DNA of 15,546 nt. Source: an uncultured Eubacteriales bacterium. GTDB lineage: Bacteria > Bacillota > Clostridia > Oscillospirales > Butyricicoccaceae. Position 1 is the first letter of the stretch. Each line of letters opens with the position of its first letter. The position numbers and the translations under genes were made by a program. Shown here piece after piece: positions 6,946 to 13,035 of the stretch. The stretch is from assembly GCA_910586105.1 (NCBI GenBank), contig CAJUGU010000099.1:1-15546 (forward strand), read 5' to 3'. The notes beneath the pieces were generated by a model. The model was not told where the DNA came from. It saw only the letters and a program-made list of their open reading frames with translations, and searched no databases.

Positions 6946-8619
6946 TTATTGATACAGCACCTCGAATTTGCCGTTTTCAAGGGCAAACACCGGCTCGTCG
7001 AACTCCGGCGTTTCAAAATCGGCCTTTTGGATAAAATCCGGCCCGGCCTGTTCCAGCCGTTCCGTGATCTCGTCGGTCTTCCCGACCATCGTCCCATCGT
7101 CCCGGACGGTGATGCCGTTCAGGTCAAAGCCGTACCGCCACATCAGGATCCGGTTGAGCAGGTGTAGATAGGCGCCGCCCGCGTTCATCATAAACGTCAG
7201 CCGCGATCCGGCGATCATTTTTGCCGCCTGCTCGTTTTCGCTCGTAAAGGTCTGATCGGCGGAACACGTCAGGTCGCCGAACCCAAACCCATAGCGTTCC
7301 TGCATCGATCCGTTGCAACGGAACCGGTTAAACGCCATCTCCAGGCAGTCCATCTTATCGGCATATCCCTTGGAGACCGACGCAACGCCGTGTTTGGCGA
7401 TCAGCGCGTCTTTTTCAAGCGGCAGATCCTTCGCATTCCAGGGGTTGTATTTCCCGTCCTCCCGCCGGTGCCGGTACAGCGCGGAAATCGCTTTTGTTTT
7501 ATATTGCGTCCAGTGATCGTCCTGGTTGACGACCTTTTCGATCAGGGCGTTTTCCTCCGGGCTCCCGCCGGATACGGAAAACTGGAAGGTGGATGTATCC
7601 AGACTGAATTCATATCGTTTCGATGGGTCATAGGTCATGCCCGCGTTTTGAAACTCCGCTTCGATCGCATCCCGCACCGGCTCCATCCGCTGGTCGAACG
7701 TCCCCTGATAGACCAGCTCAAGCCGCGCGGCGTCCGCATCCAGCAAGCGTTCGGTTTCCGTCAATCCAACGGTCTTCGCCTTATCGATCAGCAAATGCTG
7801 AAATTGGATCAGCGCCTGCCCCTCTGTCAGCCAGTCGCCGCTGTGCAGCATCGACTTTACTTGCCCCGGAGTAACACCCAATCCGTTTGCAATGTATTGC
7901 AATGCAGACCCGTCCGATTCGATCATAGCCGTCGCCAATTTACGGCCTGTTGGATCCTGCAAAAACGATCTGCCCGAGCGCTTCATATACGCTTCATCCT
8001 GCTTGAGCAGTTCGGTCAATTCTTCGATTTTATTTTTCGGTTTTGCCTTGGCCGTTTTTTCCACAACTGCCGATTCGGCAGCAGGCTTTGCCTGCTCTTC
8101 CGAAGCTACGGCGTCGATTTCCTGAAACAGCCGGCAAACACGGCTGCATGCCGAAAACATCGCTTCTATATTTTGCCCGTCTTCCGTCCCTGCCGCTGCG
8201 TCCTGCGCGGACTGGTATTGCGCAAGCCGCTGCTCCAGCAGCGCCGCAAAGTCTGATTTTGCGCTTCCGACCGGCCACGCCCGCAGCTCTGACGCCAATT
8301 CAGGGGTTGCAAAACCGCCATAGGCCGCGCTGAATTCCTCCGCAGTAATGCAGTTTGCATCGCGTAGCTGTTTCAGGATCTCGCCGTATTCATTGCGGCT
8401 CAGGGCGTGAACGTCGAATCGCGCCGCAAGCCTTTGGATCGTCTCGATCGCTGTGCCCGCCGCGCCGCGGGTCGCCGCCGCTTTGGGCCCGACCGGGTCT
8501 TTTTTCGCCGAAAAAGCGTCCTGCGCGCTTGCGCCGCCCGTCTCACAGCGCGCCCCCTGCCTGGACATGCCAACCGGGATATTCCATCCGCTGTGATCGA
8601 CCCTTCCTATTCCATTCAT
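6946..8619 (-). CDS. Unknown 557-aa protein with N-terminal shared 'DVHALSR' domain
   Basis: I do not recognise a named family. No signal peptide or membrane span is evident. Layout: a low-complexity start (1-58); the shared domain at about 62-165 with ARFDVHALSRNEYGEIL, LRDA and ITAEEF; a lysine/alanine linker (KTAKAKPKNK) followed by a charged helix (IEELTELLKQDEAY); a mixed helical segment; a strand-rich section YEFSLDTSTFQFSVSGGSPE before a long alpha-helical C-terminal half with MNAGGAYLHLLNRIL and a final ITVRDDGTMVGKTDEI hairpin. The start at 8619 is chosen for AGGAGG 9 nt upstream; the in-frame ATG at 8628 lies immediately after that site, too close to use it. The shared domain is N-terminal here and C-terminal in the downstream 309-aa protein, which points to domain shuffling inside the locus. 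Function unknown. Confidence 0.85.
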   Translation of the reverse strand: MNGIGRVDHSGWNIPVGMSRQGARCETGGASAQDAFSAKKDPVGPKAAATRGAAGTAIETIQRLAARFDVHALSRNEYGEILKQLRDANCITAEEFSAAYGGFATPELASELRAWPVGSAKSDFAALLEQRLAQYQSAQDAAAGTEDGQNIEAMFSACSRVCRLFQEIDAVASEEQAKPAAESAVVEKTAKAKPKNKIEELTELLKQDEAYMKRSGRSFLQDPTGRKLATAMIESDGSALQYIANGLGVTPGQVKSMLHSGDWLTEGQALIQFQHLLIDKAKTVGLTETERLLDADAARLELVYQGTFDQRMEPVRDAIEAEFQNAGMTYDPSKRYEFSLDTSTFQFSVSGGSPEENALIEKVVNQDDHWTQYKTKAISALYRHRREDGKYNPWNAKDLPLEKDALIAKHGVASVSKGYADKMDCLEMAFNRFRCNGSMQERYGFGFGDLTCSADQTFTSENEQAAKMIAGSRLTFMMNAGGAYLHLLNRILMWRYGFDLNGITVRDDGTMVGKTDEITERLEQAGPDFIQKADFETPEFDEPVFALENGKFEVLYQ

Positions 8620-8672
8620 CCTAACCATCCTCCTGATCCATACCATTCCTGAAAATCTTCGATATTTTAGCG

Positions 8673-8705
8673 CCCCCACCGGCAGGCCTTGCCTGCCGGT
8701 GGGGG
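8673..8705. repeat. Perfect 15-bp inverted repeat between two unknown genes
   Basis: CCCCCACCGGCAGGC (8673-8687) and its exact complement (8691-8705) flank CTT. On the minus strand it begins 10 nt after the stop of the 200-aa gene and is not followed by a U-tract. It is probably an RNA-stabilising or processing hairpin, or a remnant of a mobile repeat, between the small paralogues and the 557-aa gene. Confidence 0.7.
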
Positions 8706-8715
8706 AAACCTCCCT

Positions 8716-9318
8716 TTACCAAAGGATCTCCTGTAGGATCTGTCCAACCTTCCGGATCGCTTCCCGTTCGCTGGACGTTGCGCCCAGCAGGTTCCAGTCC
8801 GCCGCGCGCCGGAGGTTATATGCGTCCAGACCATGCAGGAACTTCATCGGGTCGCCTGTCCAAAGGTCGTCTTTCAGCGTATCCTCGTAGGTAAGGCCGT
8901 CCTTCATCCATGTGAGAGGGTTCGGGCCAAAACGCTCATAATCCTGCGGGCGCACGGAGGTCATGCCGCCCGGAGGGCAAGCGCTGTCCGTACCGTTTGC
9001 GTACCCCCGCTCCTTCTCTGTGATGATCCCCCAATCGACCAGATCCGCAAGGAAATCGTCCCATTCCTGAAGCGTCATATCGCCGCGCCCGTTGTGCAGC
9101 TTTTCGCGCAGCTCCTCCCGCTGCGTCTCGGGCAGGGCTTCCAACCCCTGCTTCCCGGAGCCTTCGCCGCCCTCCAAAAGCGCCCCGCTCGCCTGTAATT
9201 CTTTCAGCTTACTGCCAAATTCGGCCTTCCGCGGCGTAAAATTCGGATGGATCAGCCAGGCGTCGCAGCCGGTGTAACCGCCGCTGTTTCCCAAGTATTC
9301 ACATACTAAATAACCCAT
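8716..9318 (-). CDS. Unknown 200-aa protein, tandem paralogue A
   Basis: I do not recognise a named family. It is a tandem duplicate of the next gene upstream (9334-9930), about 60-65% identical by eye, with a 3-residue insertion near residue 15. Conserved blocks: an MGY-x-VCEY start, NFTPRKAEFGSKLKE, LREKL, GRGDMTLQEWDDFLADLVD with WGIIT, PQDYERFG-x-NP, DDLWTGDP-x-KFL and VGQIL-x-(E/D)-ILW at the end. No signal peptide is visible despite three glycines and cysteines near the N-terminus. The central motif (M-T-x2-E-W-x3-L-x-D-L-x-D-x-G-I-I-T) matches the core of the domain in the 557- and 309-aa proteins. Its Shine-Dalgarno AGGAGG lies 11 nt before the ATG and overlaps the stop codon of the preceding copy, so translation is coupled. 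After its own stop an orphan AGGGAGG remains, with no gene behind it. Confidence 0.85.
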   Translation of the reverse strand: MGYLVCEYLGNSGGYTGCDAWLIHPNFTPRKAEFGSKLKELQASGALLEGGEGSGKQGLEALPETQREELREKLHNGRGDMTLQEWDDFLADLVDWGIITEKERGYANGTDSACPPGGMTSVRPQDYERFGPNPLTWMKDGLTYEDTLKDDLWTGDPMKFLHGLDAYNLRRAADWNLLGATSSEREAIRKVGQILQEILW

Positions 9319-9333
9319 GATTTAATATACCTC

Positions 9334-9930
9334 CTACCAAAGGATATCCTGTAAGATTTGCCCGACGTTCCGGAGCGCTTCCCGGTCGCTGGATACCGCA
9401 TTCACCATGTTTCCGCCCGCCGCCCAGCGGAGGATATGGGCGTCCAGCCCTTGCAGGAACTTTACCGGGTCGCCTGTCCACAGGTCGTCTACCAATTTGC
9501 TCTCGAAGGTAAAGCCATCTTTCGTCCAGGTATACGGATTGGCTCCAAAACGTTCATAATCCTGCGGAAACACGCTGCATAAACTTCCGTTCTCCGGGAC
9601 AACGCCCAAAAGCCCGTTTGCGTGGTTCCGCTCATTATTTGTGATAATCCCCCAGTCGACCAAGTCTGCAAGGAAATCATCCCATTCCTGAAGCGTCATA
9701 TCCCCGCGCCCGTGGTTCAGCTTTTCGCGCAGCTCCAGCCGCTTTTCCTCGGGCAAGCCTTTCACGCCCTGCTGTTCGGAGCCGTCGCCGCCTTCCAGCG
9801 CTCCCCCGCTTTCCTGTACTTCTTTCAGCTTACTGCCAAACTCAGCCTTGCGCGGTGTAAAGTTCGGGCCAACCATCCACATATCGCAGCCGCCGCTGCT
9901 TCCCCAGTATTCGCATACATAATAACCCAT
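9334..9930 (-). CDS. Unknown 198-aa protein, tandem paralogue B
   Basis: I do not recognise a named family. It is the upstream member of a tandem pair with the gene at 8716-9318 and has the same conserved blocks in the same order (MGYYVCEYWG at 1, NFTPRKAEFGSKLKE at 23, LREKLNHGRGDMTL at 67, PQDYERFG at 122, DDLWTGDP at 148, VGQILQDILW at 189). The acidic patch DDFLADLVD plus WGIIT (85-97) resembles the shared domain of the two larger downstream proteins. Two cysteines lie near the N-terminus (C6, C15). The ATG at 9930 has AGGAGG 11 nt upstream; that site overlaps the TGG-TAG end of a degraded third copy. The spacer is therefore a duplicated unit too. It is read together with 8716-9318, 6946-8619 and 5910-6839. 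Confidence 0.85.
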   Translation of the reverse strand: MGYYVCEYWGSSGGCDMWMVGPNFTPRKAEFGSKLKEVQESGGALEGGDGSEQQGVKGLPEEKRLELREKLNHGRGDMTLQEWDDFLADLVDWGIITNNERNHANGLLGVVPENGSLCSVFPQDYERFGANPYTWTKDGFTFESKLVDDLWTGDPVKFLQGLDAHILRWAAGGNMVNAVSSDREALRNVGQILQDILW

Positions 9931-9945
9931 GATCTTTCATACCTC

Positions 9946-10061
9946 CTACCAATTTCCTAAATCGATATATCCCCACACCCATTATGCAGCGCTTCACGCA
10001 ATTCCAGTTGCATATGGGCGTTACCCTGAATCCCATGTATCCGCTTGTTGAGATACCCCAT
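9946..10061 (-). pseudogene. Degraded third copy of the 200-aa tandem gene
   Basis: On the minus strand an ATG at 10061 begins M-G-Y-L, as in paralogue A, then after a short unrelated stretch reads LELREALHNGCGDISI and stops at 9957. This matches the LREKLHNGRGDMTL block of the intact copies, so about 50 codons between them are gone. After the stop, TGG-TAG at 9946-9951 preserves the last codon and stop of the family, followed by the same AGGAGG. No Shine-Dalgarno precedes the ATG at 10061. Thus the 5' end, part of the middle and the very 3' end survive, with internal deletions. It sits between the secreted-protein gene and paralogue B. Confidence 0.85.
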
Positions 10062-10086
10062 GATATATCGCGTTTTTACGCTTTGA

Positions 10087-10809
10087 TCAGCTATTCTTGA
10101 ACGTTACCTTCATAGAATAAGTCGGATACACATAATCGGGCAGTTTAATGATTGGATCATAAACCTGCATAACGCCTCTGCCAGTAAACCCATATGTATA
10201 ATCTGCGGTCTTATCGCTGGGGTACCGGCAATATGCATAAATATCAGCATAATTAGCGTGAACGGCCTTTGCTTTCATGGATTCTCCGTTGCTTTCATGG
10301 TTGTAAGTCCTATATTCAACGTAATAGGGGATATAGCAATCCATATAAATCCGTCCGGTCAAATACCAGCCAACGACATCGTCTTCCTGCAAACCAGCCG
10401 ACGCAATCAGCGCTTTTTGCTGCTGAAGTGTCATTTTCTCTTGAATGAGTGTCGGCGCATATGTACTCGGGCTGAATCTGATGCACCTATCGGACGCTTT
10501 ATATTTACCGTCCTGAATAACAGCAGGGTGAACCTCAAGCCACAAAATCTTGAATTCATTTGCAGTGCTGGGGATCACCCGCGCATCCACATTCGGGAAT
10601 TCGCCGACATCCGGCAAGTCTTCCAGCGGGATATCATCCGGATCCGGAATATCAAAAAGGGTCGGCTCCCCTTCGGGTACGATCAACGTCGGTTCCGAAT
10701 ACGGGACATCGTCCACGGTTCCTGCCGCTGCCGGTTCCGCAGCGAACGCCGTTGCGCCGAACGACAAGCACAGCGCCATCGTGAGCAGAAAGCTGATAAC
10801 TTTTTTCAT
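10087..10809 (-). CDS. Secreted 240-aa protein of unknown function
   Basis: I do not recognise the family. Residues 1-24 are a clear signal peptide (MKKV, a hydrophobic core, then GATAFAA with a cleavage site before E25), so the protein is exported. Residues 31-73 form an acidic, proline-rich, probably unstructured linker (repeated P-x-x-E/D steps such as EGEPTLFDIPDPDDIP). Residues 80-240 look like a folded, aromatic-rich domain with many tyrosines (GWYLTGRIYMDCYIPYYVEY at 147) and three cysteines (C109, C158, C194). There is no sortase motif or lipobox. The start has AAAGGAG 7 nt upstream. It is the first gene after the RNA-element region and could be controlled by the leader ORF at 10920-10958. 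No promoter close to it convinced me, so it may be read from upstream. Confidence 0.85.
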   Translation of the reverse strand: MKKVISFLLTMALCLSFGATAFAAEPAAAGTVDDVPYSEPTLIVPEGEPTLFDIPDPDDIPLEDLPDVGEFPNVDARVIPSTANEFKILWLEVHPAVIQDGKYKASDRCIRFSPSTYAPTLIQEKMTLQQQKALIASAGLQEDDVVGWYLTGRIYMDCYIPYYVEYRTYNHESNGESMKAKAVHANYADIYAYCRYPSDKTADYTYGFTGRGVMQVYDPIIKLPDYVYPTYSMKVTFKNS

Positions 10810-10883
10810 GAATAAGCTCCTTTCAAAGTCGCGACCTGTAAGGTCATGTTTTCATCGAACAAATTTTTGCATTTTTGAATCGT

Positions 10884-10941
10884 CCACATAAATCTGATAT
10901 GCCCCAAAGGGCAAGGACACTACCCCTTTCCGCTTATGTGG
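10884..10941 (+). ncRNA. Structured RNA-like element, copy A
   Basis: A 58-nt element: an outer stem CCACATAA/TTATGTGG, an unpaired TCTGATA, an inner stem TGCCC/GGGCA around CAAA, then AAGGACACTACCCCTTTC, which can fold as AAGG/CCTT. Copy B at 11042 has the same outer stem and single-stranded parts but a different inner stem. The strand is taken from copy B, which has a promoter and U-tract on this strand. Copy A has neither a clear promoter nor a clean U-tract (it is followed by AGCTTTTCC), so it may be inactive or may act in cis on the minus strand. Confidence 0.55.
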
Positions 10942-10958
10942 AGCTTTTCCGCAATCAT
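10920..10958 (-). CDS. Possible 12-codon leader ORF with a perfect ribosome binding site
   Basis: The ORF encodes MIAEKLHISGKG and ends at TAG. Its Shine-Dalgarno AAGGAGGTGAT (10963-10973) is an 11-nt perfect match to the 3' end of 16S rRNA, with 8 nt between GGAGG and the ATG, which is better than any other gene here. The second half and stop lie inside RNA element copy A on the opposite strand. It ends about 110 nt upstream of the secreted-protein ATG at 10809. This fits a translated leader peptide controlling that gene, but with 12 codons the coding claim rests only on the site. Copy B lacks an equivalent ATG. Confidence 0.45.
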   Translation of the reverse strand: MIAEKLHISGKG

Positions 10959-11003
10959 AGGCATCACCTCCTTAAAAAATCCCAATTTTTTCAAAATCAC
11001 ACA

Positions 11004-11032
11004 TTGTGTTTCCGCCCCATATGCGATATAAT
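11004..11032 (+). promoter_or_regulatory. Sigma-A promoter driving RNA element copy B
   Basis: TTGTGT (11004-11009) and a perfect TATAAT (11027-11032) are 17 nt apart. The predicted start, near 11039, is within about 3 nt of the 5' side of the outer stem at 11042. No plus-strand gene follows, so its product would be the small RNA. Confidence 0.75.
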
Positions 11033-11041
11033 AAGAATCAG

Positions 11042-11110
11042 CCACATAAATCTGATATGCCGCGATCGCGGTAAGGACACTACCCCTTTCGGTTTATGTG
11101 GTTTTTTCTT
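11042..11110 (+). ncRNA. Candidate small RNA gene, copy B, with own promoter and U-tract
   Basis: The element covers 11042-11101 and is followed by TTTTTTCTTT. Outer stem CCACATAAA/TTTATGTGG (9 bp); conserved TCTGATA; inner stem TGCCGC/GCGGTA around GATC; conserved AAGGACACTACCCCTTTC. Compared with copy A the inner stem differs on both sides but still pairs, which is compensatory change and supports an RNA structure. The outer stem plus U-run acts like a terminator. Expected transcript: about 70 nt. I could not match it to a riboswitch or ribozyme consensus I know. It lies 46 nt downstream of, and antisense to, the minus-strand operon at 11148-12968. Confidence 0.65.
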
Positions 11111-11147
11111 TATGCGGGGGCGCTGACCGCCAAAGGAATGTTTGCCT

Positions 11148-11414
11148 TTACACGTCGATCCAGTCCGGATCGACCCAGCATCCTTTTGTTTCATTCCACC
11201 GTCGGTACTGCAACACATTATTATTGTACCTATATTTTTTTACAATTTTATCTGCATGCGGACATATCTTGTTTACTGTGACACATTCTCCCCCAAAATG
11301 ATTCTTTCCTTGTGGAATATCCACTTCGTTCGCTGCATTTGCTACGCTCGTTGAAATGCTCATTGCAACAAGCATTCCCAAAACCGCCAATTTCTTTAAA
11401 TTCATCAATTTCAA
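11148..11414 (-). CDS. Small secreted cysteine-containing protein (88 aa), unknown function
   Basis: Residues 1-27 form a signal peptide (MKLMNLKK, hydrophobic core, VANA) with cleavage likely before A28, giving a ~61-aa mature protein. That part has three cysteines (C44, C51, C79), a basic stretch KIVKKYRYNNN and an aromatic end LQYRRWNETKGCWVDPDW. I do not recognise a named family. The start is TTG at 11414: GAGGAG lies 9 nt upstream and belongs to the last two codons of the M56 gene, whose stop lies 6 nt before this start. The ATG at 11405 is 18 nt from the site, too far. The gene is therefore translationally coupled to the BlaR1-type protease and is probably controlled by the BlaI-type repressor. 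It could be a signal, inhibitor or target of that system; this is inference. Confidence 0.8.
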   Translation of the reverse strand: MKLMNLKKLAVLGMLVAMSISTSVANAANEVDIPQGKNHFGGECVTVNKICPHADKIVKKYRYNNNVLQYRRWNETKGCWVDPDWIDV

Positions 11415-11420
11415 ATCAAG

Positions 11421-12560
11421 TCACTCCTCATAAAATTTGAACTTTTCTTCTGCAAAGTCCTCTGCTATTTCTTCGGATATTTGCGTTGGTAAGCAGTTTT
11501 CTGTGTAAAGCCAATATTCCCCGTTCCTATGTATGACATATGAATTATCCGGCTCAATATCAACTGTGTTAGGCTCTGCGCTTGCAGGGGCTTCCGTACA
11601 CGGCTGCAAAATCGTTGCATACGATATCACCATTGCTATCGCAAAGCCGGTCACCAAAGCGCGTTTTCGCGCGTTCGCTTTGGGCTGCTCCGGCCCCATG
11701 ATCGCGTGAAACCGTTCCTGCAAATCCGCATTGTCCTCAGAGGGCAGAGCCGTCGAGCCATACACAGGCGCCGATCGAGCCGATTTTCCGCGCACGATGC
11801 TGGCAATCGTTTTCAGGTAGGCGATCCGCCCCCCTTTATCCAGGCGCTTTACAACGGCCTTATCGCATCGCAATTCGAGGGCTTGCCCAATGTCCTGCTT
11901 TAGCAGCTGCACAATGGGATTCCACCAGAATATTATGCAAAAGAAAGCGGTTATCTGCTTCATCCAGATATCATGATTCCGGAAATGGGTATATTCATGT
12001 TTCAGGATGTAGTACAGCTCCTCCTCCGAATACGGCTGCTGCGGCAGCAGGATAAGTTTGCGGAAAGCCCCGATCCCGTGCGGGATCTCGATATGGGGCG
12101 CGGTATAGACCGCCACCGCGATCTGTCTTTTTTCTTCGCCCGCCACTTTGCGGAACACCGTTTGCACCGGCTCCCCCGCCGGTCTGGCATATTTTCGGAT
12201 CCTGCGAACCACCCGGAAATATTGAACGCTATACCACAATATTTCAAGACAGGCGACGGCTGCCCAAACGCCGATCAAGACCGTGACAACGGAAAACGAA
12301 CGCTGCCCCACCGTGAACCACTCGGCGTTCATCCATCGATAAAACCGCGGATAAAACCACTTATCCGGCAGGATGATCGCATACGGAAAGTCCAGCGGCA
12401 ATACTGTCCGCAGCATAACGAGCGCATAAAGCACGATCGGGACCGTTACGCTGGCAAACCGCTGCTTTGCCCAGCCGCGCCGGCGCAGGATGCAGAACGC
12501 CAGCACCAAAACGCTGCACCACCATACGGCATAGCAAATCGAGTAAAAGGTAATTCCCAA
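11421..12560 (-). CDS. M56-family (BlaR1/MecR1-type) membrane metalloprotease with a minimal outer domain
   Basis: A 379-aa polytopic membrane protease. Membrane segments: about 4-25, 37-52, 88-112, 202-219 and 300-317. The zinc site is H188-E-Y-T-H192 with E189 as catalytic acid and E229 (QALELRCDKAVV) as likely third ligand, the BlaR1/MecR1 arrangement. Unlike BlaR1 (about 600 aa) there is no penicillin-binding sensor domain after the last span, only about 60 residues (318-379) with NSYVIHRNGEYWLYTENC and an acidic helix. It therefore should not sense beta-lactams in the BlaR1 manner. The start is TTG at 12560 with AGGAGG 8 nt upstream, 3 nt after the stop of the BlaI-type gene. By analogy it cleaves the repressor encoded upstream when stimulated by an unknown signal. 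Confidence 0.9.
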   Translation of the reverse strand: MGITFYSICYAVWWCSVLVLAFCILRRRGWAKQRFASVTVPIVLYALVMLRTVLPLDFPYAIILPDKWFYPRFYRWMNAEWFTVGQRSFSVVTVLIGVWAAVACLEILWYSVQYFRVVRRIRKYARPAGEPVQTVFRKVAGEEKRQIAVAVYTAPHIEIPHGIGAFRKLILLPQQPYSEEELYYILKHEYTHFRNHDIWMKQITAFFCIIFWWNPIVQLLKQDIGQALELRCDKAVVKRLDKGGRIAYLKTIASIVRGKSARSAPVYGSTALPSEDNADLQERFHAIMGPEQPKANARKRALVTGFAIAMVISYATILQPCTEAPASAEPNTVDIEPDNSYVIHRNGEYWLYTENCLPTQISEEIAEDFAEEKFKFYEE

Positions 12561-12563
12561 ACC

Positions 12564-12968
12564 TTATTCCTCCTGGTTTTTGTACTCCTCGATCATAGCT
12601 TCCAGTTCTTCGATCAGTTTTTTGCGTTCCTCCTCCGTCTGCTTCGTTCTGAAATTCCCGAGCAGCGCAAGCCCAAACTTTGCGGCCGCATAATCGCTTG
12701 GCGTTTCCCGCTCGATCAACGCGGAAAGGTACTCCTCCCTTGTGATCTTCGGCGCAAACTGCCTGATCAGATGCTTCGTCGCACGCTCGACCCCGCACAT
12801 GGCGATATAGCCGTTTTTTTCCAGCTTTTGAAGCAGCCGGTGCAGGTTGCCTACACTCATAGAGCCGCCTGTCCTTTCCGCAAGCTCTACGCTGGTCAGC
12901 GGCTTTTCTGCGTTCCAAAAAATGTCCATCAGTTGTTTTTCGCCTTTGCGAATCGGTTCCAATTTCAT
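12564..12968 (-). CDS. BlaI/MecI/CopY-family transcriptional repressor
   Basis: A 134-aa repressor. The N-terminal winged helix covers about residues 8-70: GEKQLMDIFWNAEKPLTSVEL, MSVGNLHRLLQKLEKNGYI (recognition helix and wing start). The C-terminal half is a helical dimerisation tail. LLGNFRTKQTEEERKKLIEE (103-122) aligns with the region of staphylococcal BlaI that contains its Asn101-Phe102 cleavage site; here the pair is N105-F106, so a BlaR1-type cleavage site is preserved. The start at 12968 follows GGGAGGACAT; the longer frame to 13064 would begin in the promoter. It is first in an operon with the M56 protease and the small secreted protein, and likely represses its own operon through the inverted repeat at 12998-13026. 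Cleavage by its neighbour would relieve repression. Confidence 0.92.
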   Translation of the reverse strand: MKLEPIRKGEKQLMDIFWNAEKPLTSVELAERTGGSMSVGNLHRLLQKLEKNGYIAMCGVERATKHLIRQFAPKITREEYLSALIERETPSDYAAAKFGLALLGNFRTKQTEEERKKLIEELEAMIEEYKNQEE

Positions 12969-12997
12969 ATGTCCTCCCAGACCGTTTTTATTTTGAA

Positions 12998-13026
12998 GAA
13001 CCGTTCGCATAAAATGCGATCGGTTC
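12998..13026. promoter_or_regulatory. Candidate operator: 13-bp inverted repeat at the blaI-type promoter
   Basis: GAACCGTTCGCAT (12998-13010) and ATGCGATCGGTTC (13014-13026) are complementary with one mismatch around AAA. It spans from about +3 to +31 of the predicted transcript, where a bound repressor would block initiation. It does not contain the TACA/TGTA half-sites of staphylococcal bla/mec operators, so the specificity would differ. It could also fold as an RNA hairpin in the leader. Confidence 0.65.
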
Positions 13027-13035
13027 AATGTGTAT

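Noticed and set aside
5694..7034. Long plus-strand open frame (446 codons) opposite the HAD gene and the unknown block
   Set aside because: It crosses a promoter and terminator of the minus strand, has arginine/proline-rich antisense composition and no ribosome site; the minus-strand genes have clear domains and RBSs.
7560..7600. Assignment of the 557-aa protein's strand-rich section to a DUF4885-type family
   Set aside because: The resemblance of the SLDTSTFQFSVSGG section was from memory only and too weak to name; needs a profile search.
10884..11101. Two similar elements as a CRISPR array or riboswitch
   Set aside because: Only two copies with an imperfect repeat and a 100-nt gap, no cas genes; no match to TPP, preQ1, guanidine, glutamine, purine or fluoride riboswitch consensus, and no hammerhead or twister core that I could fit.
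10997..11218. 73-codon minus-strand frame through RNA element copy B (K-P-K-G-V-V-S-L-P)
   Set aside because: No ribosome site; the region is better explained by the structured element, whose conservation between copies is structural and not codon-based.
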